The notes beneath the pieces were generated by a model, which was not told where the DNA came from, did not search any database, and saw nothing but the letters and a program-made list of their open reading frames with translations. Shown one piece after another: positions 7,242-14,413 of a stretch of 49,277 nucleotides of DNA. Positions within the stretch are counted from its first letter, which is position 1. Each line of letters begins with the position of its first letter. The translations under genes were made by a program, and so were the position numbers. The stretch covers positions 1 through 49,277 of the forward strand of contig CAYXVB010000003.1 of NCBI GenBank assembly GCA_964467785.1, written 5' to 3'. Source of the stretch: CAYXVB01 sp964467785. GTDB taxonomy: Bacteria; Bdellovibrionota; UBA1018.

Positions 7242-8582
7242 TCAATGAAATTGTTCGGCCTCCGTGGAGCCGGAGAGGGCACCGGTGGAGCCTACCCCTT
7301 GGGTGATGACGCCTAGAACCTGGTCGAAGTAGCCGGTGCCGACCTCAGCCTGATGGCGTGCGGCCGTGTAACCGATCTTCTCCGCGGCGAATTCCGCTTC
7401 CTGGAGACGGACGTAGGCGGGCATACCTTCGCGGGCGAATTGGCGGCCCAGATCAAAGGTATGGTAGTTGATATTGTGCCAGCCGGCGAGCGTGATGAAC
7501 TGGTACTTGAAGCCCATCGCGCCGAGCTCCTGATTGAACTTGGCGATCGTCGCGTCGTCGAGGTTCTTCTTCCAGTTGAAGGAGGGAGAGCAGTTGTACG
7601 CGAGCATCTTGCCGGGGAACTTCGCGTGAATCGCCTCGGCGAACTGCCGGGCTTCCTCGAGATTCGGCGTGGACGTTTCAAACCAGAGGAGATCGGCGTA
7701 CTGGGCGTAGACCAGGCCGCGGGCGATGCAGGGAGCTAGGCCGCACTTGACCCGGTAGAAGCCCTCGGGAGTGCGTTCGCCCGTGACGAACTGGCGGTCG
7801 ATCGGATCGACGTCCGTGGTCAACAGCGTGGCGGCGTGGGCGTCCGTGCGAGCGATGATCAGAGTCGGGACATCGAGGACGTCGGAGGCGAGTCGGGCCG
7901 CAGCGAGGGTGCGCACCATTTGCGAGGTCGGGATGAGGACCTTGCCGCCGAGGTGGCCGCACTTTTTCTCGGAAGCGAGCTGGTCCTCGAAGTGGACGCC
8001 GGCGGCGCCCGCTTCGATCATGTTCTTGGTCAGTTCAAAGGCGTGAAGCGGGCCTCCGAACCCGGCTTCCGCGTCAGCCACAATCGGCACGTACCAGTCC
8101 ATGGAGGCTTGGGAGTTCTTTGATTCCTGGCGTGAGATCTGATCAGCGCGCATCAACGCGTTGTTGAGGCGCTTGATCACCGCGGGAACTGAGTTGGAAG
8201 GGTAGAGGCTTTGATCCGGATAGGTCTGCCCCGAGAGGTTGGCGTCCGCGGCGACCTGCCAGCCGGAGAGATAAAGGGCCTTGAGGCCGGCGCGCGCATA
8301 CTGTACGGCCTGGGCGCCGGTGAGGGTGCCGAGCGAGGCGACGAAGGGCTCGGTGTGGAGCGAGCTCCAGAGGCGCTTGGCGCCCCGTTTGGCGAGCGAG
8401 TACTCGATCGGGAAGCTCGTTCGCAAGCGGATCACTTCATCGGCCGTATAGTCGCGCTTGATGCCGCGCCAGCGGGGGTCACTCGCCCATTGGTGGGCGA
8501 GTTCCTTGGCCGCGCCGGTGAGGCTCTGTGGGGTAATGGAAGCGTCAGGAGTGGTCGTGTTCATTTCTATTCCGCCGTTCAT
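7242..8582 (-). CDS. aceA: Isocitrate lyase
   Basis: Cleaves isocitrate to glyoxylate and succinate, the first step of the glyoxylate shunt. The 446-residue product has the family signature K-K-C-G-H at 206-210 with catalytic Cys208, preceded by the metal-binding V-A-D-A-E-A-G-F-G-G segment (168-177). Further conserved blocks are T-L-I-I-A-R-T-D-A and Y-N-C-S-P-S-F-N-W-K. Its length matches bacterial AceA (about 430-450). The ATG at 8582 was preferred to the one at 8564 because a GAGGAG site lies at suitable distance. It starts only five bases after the aceB stop, so the two are translated from one message. The long upstream extension of the frame overlaps aceB and is not coding. Confidence 0.97.
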   Translation of the reverse strand: MNGGIEMNTTTPDASITPQSLTGAAKELAHQWASDPRWRGIKRDYTADEVIRLRTSFPIEYSLAKRGAKRLWSSLHTEPFVASLGTLTGAQAVQYARAGLKALYLSGWQVAADANLSGQTYPDQSLYPSNSVPAVIKRLNNALMRADQISRQESKNSQASMDWYVPIVADAEAGFGGPLHAFELTKNMIEAGAAGVHFEDQLASEKKCGHLGGKVLIPTSQMVRTLAAARLASDVLDVPTLIIARTDAHAATLLTTDVDPIDRQFVTGERTPEGFYRVKCGLAPCIARGLVYAQYADLLWFETSTPNLEEARQFAEAIHAKFPGKMLAYNCSPSFNWKKNLDDATIAKFNQELGAMGFKYQFITLAGWHNINYHTFDLGRQFAREGMPAYVRLQEAEFAAEKIGYTAARHQAEVGTGYFDQVLGVITQGVGSTGALSGSTEAEQFH

Positions 8583-8587
8583 TTGGG

Positions 8588-10216
8588 TTAAGTCTCCTCG
8601 AGGAGTTTGTAAGCGCCCAGAGTGAGGAACTCCGGAAATTCCTGGGCCGTCACCAGTTGATCCAAAAACGCCGCGGCCTCCGCGAAGGGGAGGGATGCGG
8701 AGGTCGCGGCGAGTCCCGCTTGCGACTGTTGATGTTCGAGCTTGTGGAGCTCCGATTGGCGGAACTCCCGGTAGAGGTCCGTCGTCAGGGTCCGCCCATC
8801 GGATAGGCGGGCCTGGCGACGAAGCCATTGCCAGAGCTGCGCGCGGGAAATTTCGGCCGTGGCGGCGTCTTCCATGAGGTTGTGGATCGCGACCGCGCCC
8901 AAGCCCCGGAGCCAATTCGCGATGTACTGAATGGCCACGTCAATGTTGTTGCGCACACCGGCTTCGGTCACCTGTCCGCCGGGCACGTCAAAAGTAATCA
9001 GCTGCTCGGCGGAGATCCGCACGTCATCCCTGAGTCGGTGCTTCTGGTGGGGCTTACCGCTGGATGCCGACGTTTCGCGGGCGAAGGCTTCGTCAAAAGC
9101 CCTGATCGCGACCGGCACGAGGTCCGGATGCGCCACCCAAGTGCCGTCGAAGCCGTCACGGGCCTCGCGCTGCTTGTCCTCTGAGACTTTGGCTAGGGCC
9201 AGGGCATTCACTTCGGGGTCCTTGCGGCTTGGGATAAATGCCGACATGCCGCCGATGGCGTGCGCACCGCGTTTGTGGCAGGCGCGGACGAGCAGTTCGG
9301 TATAGGCTCGCATGAACGGCACGGTCATCGTGATCTGCGCGCGGTCAGGAAAGATCGGCGTCGAGGAGCGGTCCGCGAACTTCTTGATGGCGCTGAAAAT
9401 ATAGTCCCAGCGGCCCGCGTTGAGCGCCGCGATGTGCGGCCGCAGCTCGTAAAGGATCTCCACCATCTCGAACGCGGCGAGGATGGTTTCGATAAGCACT
9501 GTGGCGCGAATCGTGCCGCGCGGTATGCGCAAGCGATCCTGCGCGAACAGAAAGACGTCGTTCCAGAGGCGGGCCTCGAGATGGCTTTCCGTCTTGGGCA
9601 GATAAAAATACGGACCGGTGCGGCGCTCGAGCAGCTCGACCGCATTATGGAAGAAGTAAAGGCCGAAGTCGAAGAGGCTGCCCGACATCGGTACGCCGTC
9701 GACGGAGACGTGTTTTTCGTCGAGATGCCAGCCGCGGGGGCGCACCAGCAGGGTGGCCAGCTGCGGCTTGAGCACGTATGCCTTTCCTTCGGGGGACGTG
9801 AACGTGAGCGTGCGGCGGACTGCTTCTTGGAGCGCGAGCTGTCCCTCGATGACGTTTTTCCAGGAGGGGGAAAGCGCGTCCTCGAGATCGGCCATGAAAA
9901 CTTTGGCGCCCGAGTTCAGCGCATTGATCATCATCTTGGGTTCGGCCGGACCCGTGATCTCGACGCGCCGGTCCTCGAGATCCGCAGGGATGGGAGCGAC
10001 CTTCCATTCGCCATCGCGGACGCTCTGAGTTTCCGGCAGAAAATCAGGTGTCTCGCCGCGCTGAAGTCGGGCGGCGCGATCTTTTCGTGCCCGAAGCAGT
10101 TGCTGCCTGCGAGATTCGAATTCCCGGTGGAGCGCCGTCAGGAATGTCTGGGCGTCGGGAGTGAGGATGGATTGAACTTCGTATGTCAGACTGCCGTTGA
10201 TTTGCATCGTTTTCAT
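8588..10216 (-). CDS. aceB: Malate synthase A
   Basis: Condenses glyoxylate with acetyl-CoA to malate, completing the glyoxylate bypass with the adjacent aceA. The roughly 542-residue length and blocks such as V-F-M-A-D-L-E-D-A-L-S-P-S-W, R-P-R-G-W-H-L-D-E-K-H, Y-F-Y-L-P-K-T-E-S and G-R-W-D-Y-I-F-S are typical of the A-isoform (AceB) rather than GlcB. ATG at 10216 is chosen; a TTG at 10228 and an ATG at 10207 are alternatives, and none has a strong ribosome binding site. The gene order aceB-aceA and the terminator after aceA define a two-gene operon. The enzyme is cytosolic and needed for growth on acetate or fatty acids. Confidence 0.96.
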   Translation of the reverse strand: MKTMQINGSLTYEVQSILTPDAQTFLTALHREFESRRQQLLRARKDRAARLQRGETPDFLPETQSVRDGEWKVAPIPADLEDRRVEITGPAEPKMMINALNSGAKVFMADLEDALSPSWKNVIEGQLALQEAVRRTLTFTSPEGKAYVLKPQLATLLVRPRGWHLDEKHVSVDGVPMSGSLFDFGLYFFHNAVELLERRTGPYFYLPKTESHLEARLWNDVFLFAQDRLRIPRGTIRATVLIETILAAFEMVEILYELRPHIAALNAGRWDYIFSAIKKFADRSSTPIFPDRAQITMTVPFMRAYTELLVRACHKRGAHAIGGMSAFIPSRKDPEVNALALAKVSEDKQREARDGFDGTWVAHPDLVPVAIRAFDEAFARETSASSGKPHQKHRLRDDVRISAEQLITFDVPGGQVTEAGVRNNIDVAIQYIANWLRGLGAVAIHNLMEDAATAEISRAQLWQWLRRQARLSDGRTLTTDLYREFRQSELHKLEHQQSQAGLAATSASLPFAEAAAFLDQLVTAQEFPEFLTLGAYKLLEET

Positions 10217-10270
10217 CGAATGGGGCAAGACTGCAGGTGAAGTACCAATGAAAGGACAGCTTTCGTGCGC

Positions 10271-10301
10271 GGCCCCCTAGGCCTGAGGTTCCTGGGGGGC
10301 C
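10271..10301. terminator. Strong GC hairpin between aceB and the phasin-like gene
   Basis: GGCCCCCTAGG (10271-10281) and CCTGGGGGGCC (10291-10301) form an 11-bp stem with one wobble position and a 9-base loop. It lies 75 bases beyond the stop of the phasin-like gene and about 55 bases before aceB. It has no U tract on either strand, so it may be an imperfect terminator for the upstream gene or a structured aceB leader. Confidence 0.35.
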
Positions 10302-10375
10302 GTGCCGAGTCGGCGCGCCGGCACAAAGAGGGGCCTTCGTTCAACCGGCGTCCGTAAAGTTTAGGCTGTGTTCAA

Positions 10376-10678
10376 TCAGGCTGCGTTGGACGGGGTGCGC
10401 GAGGCGCGTTCCGTCAGCTCGAAAGCCTGATTCTTGATGCTTTCGGAGATGGCCCAGCTGGCCTTGATGCATTCCTGCGCAAGCTTGGACTGTTCCTGCA
10501 CCATAGTGGAAAGGGAGTCGGATACCACCTGACCGAGTTGCAGGGAGCGGTCCACCATGATCTGCGCGCCGCGGAACTGGATTCCCACCAGGTCGCGGAA
10601 CGTGTCGTTGATGGCGCCGAAATTGGGTGCTGCGCCGAAGAAGGGAGTCTTGGTTTCGTTAGGAGACTTTCCGGACAT
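10376..10678 (-). CDS. Phasin-like small helical protein
   Basis: A 100-residue protein that is largely amphipathic helix (about residues 25-92: R-D-L-V-G-I-Q-F-R-G-A-Q, then S-L-S-T-M-V-Q-E-Q-S-K-L-A-Q-E). No signal peptide or catalytic motif is present. Phasins coat polyhydroxyalkanoate granules and have this kind of helical, low-complexity make-up. The assignment rests on that and on its place between the PHA genes and the glyoxylate shunt. The ATG at 10678 follows a perfect GGAGGAAACG site; the longer frame to 10753 would give an unsupported leader. The upstream intergenic region carries TGC-N4-GCA dyads, so control by PhaR is likely. Confidence 0.55.
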   Translation of the reverse strand: MSGKSPNETKTPFFGAAPNFGAINDTFRDLVGIQFRGAQIMVDRSLQLGQVVSDSLSTMVQEQSKLAQECIKASWAISESIKNQAFELTERASRTPSNAA

Positions 10679-10717
10679 CGTTTCCTCCAGGTTAGTGCAT
10701 TCGTTCGCGGGCTTCAT

Positions 10718-10727
10718 TGCCCACGCA
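10718..10727. promoter_or_regulatory. Candidate PhaR site TGC-CCAC-GCA
   Basis: A TGC-N4-GCA dyad 40 bases upstream of the phasin-like start. It has the same core as three other sites at 10796, 10901 and 11667. PhaR-family repressors are known to bind TGC/GCA-rich dyads. On its own the 6-base core is weak evidence; its value lies in the repetition. Confidence 0.35.
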
Positions 10728-10795
10728 GCGCTCGCAGGAAGTGCAAGCACCACGAAGGGAAAGATGCCATAGGAGGTCCTGAAATCAAGAAATTA

Positions 10796-10811
10796 TTTTG
10801 CAGACGCAAAA
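10796..10811. promoter_or_regulatory. Candidate PhaR operator TTTTGC-N4-GCAAAA
   Basis: A perfect 6-bp inverted repeat with a 4-base spacer, about 120 bases upstream of the phasin-like gene, in the AT-rich part of the intergenic region where its promoter should lie. It matches the dyad at 10901-10918 in arm sequence and spacer length. Confidence 0.55.
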
Positions 10812-10900
10812 CAAAAGAGGCGAGTCAAAGTGAAGTCGAAAAAACGTATTGCAGAAAGAGGCGGATTTTTCAGGCTTTTTTTATGAATGCGTACCGGAAT

Positions 10901-10918
10901 GTTTTGCTAAGGCAAAAC
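10901..10918. promoter_or_regulatory. Candidate PhaR operator GTTTTGC-N4-GCAAAAC
   Basis: A perfect 7-bp inverted repeat with a 4-base spacer, 60 bases downstream of the phaR stop and 90 bases from the sister dyad at 10796. The two similar operators in one 300-bp intergenic region are a strong sign of specific regulation by the adjacent PhaR. Confidence 0.55.
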
Positions 10919-10952
10919 ATAAGTGTTCCGCTTCGGTGCGTTATCCAGAAAG

Positions 10953-10974
10953 GGGCGCGCTCATAGGCGCGCCG
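10953..10974 (-). terminator. Possible phaR terminator hairpin
   Basis: GGCGCGC (10954-10960) and GCGCGCC (10967-10973) form a 7-bp GC stem starting five bases after the phaR stop. On the reverse strand it is followed by CCTTTCTGG, a poor U tract, so termination may be inefficient. Confidence 0.35.
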
Positions 10975-10978
10975 ATCT

Positions 10979-11617
10979 TCAGGCCTTTTTGCCGGCGGGA
11001 CGCCCTGCGCGTTCAGCGGTCTGCGCGACCGGAGAAGTCTCTTGCGTGCCGGTCATGGCGGCAGCTTTGCGGGCTTTTGGGGCGGTTTTGAGCGGAGTCG
11101 GCGCCGAAGTGGGAGTGGAGGCCGCATCAGCCATCGCAGATGTCTCGTGAGCATCATCGGCCATCGAGGCCTGGCTCTCGGTTGATTTCTCATGTGCCGC
11201 GGCCTTTGCCGCATTGAACGCCCGAATCGGAGACCAGGCACCGAAGAGAGGCGAAAGGTTCTGGTAAAAGCTTTCCATCTCGCGCTGAACACCCATGAAC
11301 ATTTGCATGCTCTGATTGAGGTACATGTCCCAGAAACCGCGCAGGGTGGATTCGTTTAGGCGGATCATCTGTTCGAGAACCTGCACCGGAAAGTGGCTCG
11401 CCCGGCCTCCTTCGAGGAGGATTTGCGTCAAAATCTCGGAGGTAATGTCCGTCTGACTCTCGGAGTCGGTGACCGCGACCCGCTTGCCTTGGCGCACCCA
11501 TTCGGCGATCTCGTTGAGGGTCACAAATCGCTTATCCGCCGTGGAATACAAACGGCGATTGGGGTACTTGCGGATACGAATTTCTGCGACTGCGTCAGAC
11601 TTCGGTTCAAACGTCAT
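10979..11617 (-). CDS. phaR: PHA synthesis regulator PhaR
   Basis: A transcriptional repressor that senses polyhydroxyalkanoate granules and controls phasin and PHA genes. The N-terminal DNA-binding domain has the family block I-R-K-Y-P-N-R-R-L-Y-S-T followed by V-T-L-N-E-I-A-E-W-V and D-I-T-S-E-I-L-T-Q-I-L-L-E (about residues 13-65). A PHB-accumulation-type helical region follows, and then a long Ala/Pro/Lys-rich tail (about 140-212) that is not part of the standard family and probably disordered. The ATG at 11617 was chosen because it starts just before the conserved domain; an upstream frame to 11680 covers the promoter. It is divergent from phaE-like/phaC and upstream of the phasin-like gene, with matching dyads on both sides. 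Confidence 0.9.
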   Translation of the reverse strand: MTFEPKSDAVAEIRIRKYPNRRLYSTADKRFVTLNEIAEWVRQGKRVAVTDSESQTDITSEILTQILLEGGRASHFPVQVLEQMIRLNESTLRGFWDMYLNQSMQMFMGVQREMESFYQNLSPLFGAWSPIRAFNAAKAAAHEKSTESQASMADDAHETSAMADAASTPTSAPTPLKTAPKARKAAAMTGTQETSPVAQTAERAGRPAGKKA

Positions 11618-11666
11618 GGTCGGGCCTTTATAGGCCGTGTTATTCGGCGGATCAACTGAATTTGTG

Positions 11667-11682
11667 TTCTGCAAACGCATAA
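11667..11682. promoter_or_regulatory. Candidate PhaR operator TTCTGC-N4-GCATAA between phaR and phaE-like
   Basis: An inverted repeat (TTCTGC and GCATAA, five of six positions paired, 4-base spacer) in the divergent promoter region, 50 bases from the phaR start and 63 from the phaE-like start. It shares the TGC-N4-GCA core with the sites near the phasin gene, so PhaR may regulate itself and the synthase operon. Confidence 0.5.
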
Positions 11683-11744
11683 TAGAGTTGAGTTTTTAGT
11701 CCCAAGGGGCGAAGATCCGATCGACCGCCTGGGGAGGTGAAACC

Positions 11745-12185
11745 ATGGCCCAAAATAGTCATGAACAATGGCTGAAACGTTTGGATCAGTTGGAAAAAAA
11801 GCTCGACGAAGGCTTTGAACGGCTTGCCAGCAACCCGGTTTTCCTCGGCACTGTGGCTGTGCTGATGAACGCGGATTCACACCGCAAGATTCTCGTAAAG
11901 GAAAGCATGAATCGGATCTGGAAAACTCTCCAGCTTCCCAATCGCCGGGACCAGGAGCGCGAGCTCCATTTGCTTCATGAGATCCAACACCGTCTCCTGG
12001 AGCTCGAGGACCGGATCCGGAAGGTCGAGAAAGTCGAAAAGAAGATAGAAAAGGCTGAAAAGTCTGAAAAAGCCGAGAAATCGGAGAAATCCCCCAAGGC
12101 GCTTAAGGCGGATGGAAACCCTGTGGACAATGCCATCGGCGAATCTGGCCGGGGCAAAGCCACCAAGTCCGTGACGGTGCAGTGA
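11745..12185 (+). CDS. Small PhaE-like PHA synthase subunit
   Basis: A 146-residue protein encoded directly before phaC. Residues 60-90 (L-Q-L-P-N-R-R-D-Q-E-R-E-L, H-L-L-H-E-I-Q-H-R-L) resemble the conserved C-terminal block of PhaE, the non-catalytic partner of class III PHA synthases, where a L-x-L-P-T-R motif precedes a coiled coil. Here it is followed by a heptad-like coiled coil and a strongly charged E/K-S-E-K repeat (about 95-118). PhaE proteins are usually much longer (300 residues or more), so this would be a minimal form. A strong AGGTGA-type ribosome binding site precedes the ATG. The stop overlaps the phaC start region (one base apart). Confidence 0.55.
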   Translation: MAQNSHEQWLKRLDQLEKKLDEGFERLASNPVFLGTVAVLMNADSHRKILVKESMNRIWKTLQLPNRRDQERELHLLHEIQHRLLELEDRIRKVEKVEKKIEKAEKSEKAEKSEKSPKALKADGNPVDNAIGESGRGKATKSVTVQ

Positions 12186-12186
12186 T

Positions 12187-13260
12187 ATGGGATGGACGGA
12201 TCTATTGCCTTCGTCGGTTCGATTGAAGGAACGCATCCAATCCGCGGCCGCCTCTGGAAAGTTGGGAAGTTGGGGGGGGCTTCGCCATCTAGAGGATCTC
12301 GCCAGCACTCCGACCGAGGTGATCTATCAAGAAGGGGCGCTCCAGCTCAGCCAGTTTGTTTTTGATCGGGAGCCCACTCGGGGCTATCCGATCGTTCTGA
12401 TCCCTTCGCTGATCAACCGGTATTATGTACTCGACTTGCTGCCGGATAGGAGCCTTATCCGGTTTCTGGGCGAAAAGGGCTTTGACGTTTACGTCGTCGA
12501 ATGGGGAACCCCGGAGGACGAGGACCGTTACCTCACTCTCGAGCGCCTGATCGACGGCCGGTTGAAGCGCGCGATCCGCAGCGCCGCGGAGCACTCGGGC
12601 GCTGAAAAGGTCCATCTGCTCGGGCATTGCCTGGGTGGAACCGTGGCAGCCGCTTTTGCGGGGCTGCATCCGGATTTGGTGGCCAGTCTTCCGCTCATGA
12701 CCACGCCGCTGGACTTCAACGGCAAAGATCTTCTCTCCGTGTGGAGCCGGCATCCCTCTTTTGATCTCGACAGCTACATCGAGGCTCATGGCAACATGCC
12801 GTGGCCGATCATGCAGGCGGCGTTTTACCTGATGAGGCCGGCTTCGATGGCGTTCAAGCTGATCAAGGCTTCCCCGAGGTTCCGCGACGAGGATTTCGTC
12901 ACGGGCTTCATCGCCCTGGAGACCTGGGGCAGCGATAACGTGAGTTTCCCGGGGCATTGTTATCGGGACCTGATCCGTTCGCTTTATCGTGAGAATGCCC
13001 TGATGAAGGACGGCCTCAAGGTGGGGCGTCGTCGGGTCAAGTTCTCCGATGTGAAGTGTCCCGTCCTGAGTATTGCCGGCGCAGCCGATCATATCGTGCC
13101 TGCCGAGACGACGCTTAAGGAATGTGCCGCGAGTGGCACGTCGCCCCAAGTCACCTCCTGGATGTCCGAAGGCGGGCACATCGGCGCGATCCTGGGCAAG
13201 AAAGCGCAGCGCGAAGTCTGGCCAATGATGGCCGAGTGGCTCGAGCGACAAGAGGAGTGA
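12187..13260 (+). CDS. phaC: Polyhydroxyalkanoate synthase, class III PhaC
   Basis: Polymerises hydroxyacyl-CoA into polyhydroxyalkanoate at the granule surface. The 357-residue length is that of class III/IV PhaC, not the 550-600 residues of classes I/II. The lipase-box-like G-H-C-L-G-G has the nucleophile Cys148; Asp301 (A-A-D-H-I-V-P) and His331 (E-G-G-H-I-G) complete the triad. The block Y-V-V-E-W-G-T-P (102-109) is characteristic of PhaC. The ATG at 12187 lies two bases after the stop of the phaE-like gene, as expected for a two-subunit synthase. The PhaR operator candidate upstream suggests storage-dependent control. Confidence 0.93.
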   Translation: MGWTDLLPSSVRLKERIQSAAASGKLGSWGGLRHLEDLASTPTEVIYQEGALQLSQFVFDREPTRGYPIVLIPSLINRYYVLDLLPDRSLIRFLGEKGFDVYVVEWGTPEDEDRYLTLERLIDGRLKRAIRSAAEHSGAEKVHLLGHCLGGTVAAAFAGLHPDLVASLPLMTTPLDFNGKDLLSVWSRHPSFDLDSYIEAHGNMPWPIMQAAFYLMRPASMAFKLIKASPRFRDEDFVTGFIALETWGSDNVSFPGHCYRDLIRSLYRENALMKDGLKVGRRRVKFSDVKCPVLSIAGAADHIVPAETTLKECAASGTSPQVTSWMSEGGHIGAILGKKAQREVWPMMAEWLERQEE

Positions 13261-13265
13261 CGGAA

Positions 13266-14231
13266 ATGAAGTTTGGTCCCAGAGTGGAGATCGATTGCGG
13301 ATCTCACTCGGTTTTTGCCGAAATGCGCGAAGCCAAAGGCCGTGGCCGGGAGCTGCCGCCGATCGTGTTACTCAACGGCTTGAGCGACACCATGGAGCAC
13401 TGGGACCCGTTTCTGAAAGATCTTCATTGCGAGGGTCGGGCCGTGGTGAGGCTGGATTTTCGCGGTCAGGGCGTGTCGCTGCGGACGGAGCTTGAGCGCA
13501 CTGGCGTATTCGAGACCGATGTCTCGGTCGAAGAGCAGGCTGCGGATCTCGAGCTCGTGCTCCAGCGATTCGAAATTAAAGGGCCTGTCGATCTGATTGC
13601 TTCCTCTTACGGCGGAGGGATCGGCATGTACTTCGCCTCGATCCATCCGGAGCTGATCCATCGTATCGTTCTGTTCGTGCCCTATGTGATCCGGCTCGAC
13701 CAGGCGCTCCCTGTGCAGCGCATGTGGGCGCGGCAATGGGATCTCATGGGCCATGTCGGGGGACTGTTTGCCAGCGCGGCGATCGCCTCCGGTCGGCGTC
13801 ACTACCAGAGTTTTCTCTCGCACTACATGAATTATCGTTATGGCAACGCCATGACGGATCCGGTGGCCCGATCGGCAGCGATCCACCTGACCTTCGGGAT
13901 CATGCGCTTCAGCGCGTTCCAGATCATCGACCGGTTGCCTGACGCCAGTGTGCATCTGGTCACGGTCGGACGGGACACCCTCGTGCCGCCGAGCCTTTAC
14001 CATGAGTTCTGGTCCAAGACTCCCCAGAGCGCCCGCGCCAGCTGGCTCTACGTGCCCGATGGGGAGCATCTCCTATTGCAGCAGGCGCCGCTGTTCTGCG
14101 CCTCTTGGGTGAGTCGAGTTCTTGCCGGGGACTCTGAGATTTCCGGAGGAAAGCGCTTTCGCGGAGAAACCTTCGCCTTTGAAGCGTTTTCGGATGGACA
14201 TCCAGGGGTTACCGTCTCTTTGGCGCGCTAA
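13266..14231 (+). CDS. Alpha/beta hydrolase in the PHA operon
   Basis: A 321-residue alpha/beta-hydrolase five bases after phaC, with an excellent GAGGAG site. The oxyanion-hole N-G-L-S region (about 38-41) precedes the lipid-like nucleophile elbow A-S-S-Y-G-G-G (Ser in the third position; the first Gly of G-x-S-x-G is Ala). Asp in V-G-R-D-T-L-V-P and His in D-G-E-H-L-L complete a Ser-Asp-His triad. It could hydrolyse PHA oligomers, or thioesters leaving the synthase, in the cytoplasm. No signal peptide is visible. The operon position is the main reason to link it to PHA; family similarity alone would give only 'hydrolase'. Confidence 0.75.
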   Translation: MKFGPRVEIDCGSHSVFAEMREAKGRGRELPPIVLLNGLSDTMEHWDPFLKDLHCEGRAVVRLDFRGQGVSLRTELERTGVFETDVSVEEQAADLELVLQRFEIKGPVDLIASSYGGGIGMYFASIHPELIHRIVLFVPYVIRLDQALPVQRMWARQWDLMGHVGGLFASAAIASGRRHYQSFLSHYMNYRYGNAMTDPVARSAAIHLTFGIMRFSAFQIIDRLPDASVHLVTVGRDTLVPPSLYHEFWSKTPQSARASWLYVPDGEHLLLQQAPLFCASWVSRVLAGDSEISGGKRFRGETFAFEAFSDGHPGVTVSLAR

Positions 14232-14363
14232 GCCTGGTATCGCCAGAGGCCTGATCGCCTGATTAACGTGTTCCTAGGTCCGCCGCGACACCCTCACTAA
14301 TTGCCTGAAATTAAATCAGGTTTACTGTGCACAAAGCTGACATTTCGAAGCTTAGCCACTGCT

Positions 14364-14395
14364 GTCAAACTAATAGTTGAGTAAATTAGTCTGAC
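14364..14395. promoter_or_regulatory. 11-bp inverted repeat upstream of metalloprotease gene
   Basis: GTCAAACTAAT (14364-14374) and ATTAGTCTGAC (14385-14395) pair at 10 of 11 positions around a 10-base spacer, and end 18 bases before the GTG of the next gene. This is a candidate operator or 5' hairpin for the metalloprotease. The surrounding bases are AT-rich compared with the genes. The rest of the 14232-14413 gap shows only a weak CCTGA/TCAGG hairpin at 14304-14320. Confidence 0.45.
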
Positions 14396-14413
14396 TACCG
14401 ATTAAAGGGATGC

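Noticed and set aside
8583..8915. Upstream extension of the isocitrate lyase frame
   Set aside because: It overlaps aceB in another frame and a good start with a ribosome binding site is at 8582.
9260..10240. 326-codon open frame on the plus strand
   Set aside because: It is antisense to aceB; the aceB product is a certain enzyme.
12289..13251. 320-codon open frame on the minus strand
   Set aside because: It is antisense to phaC, which has an intact catalytic triad.
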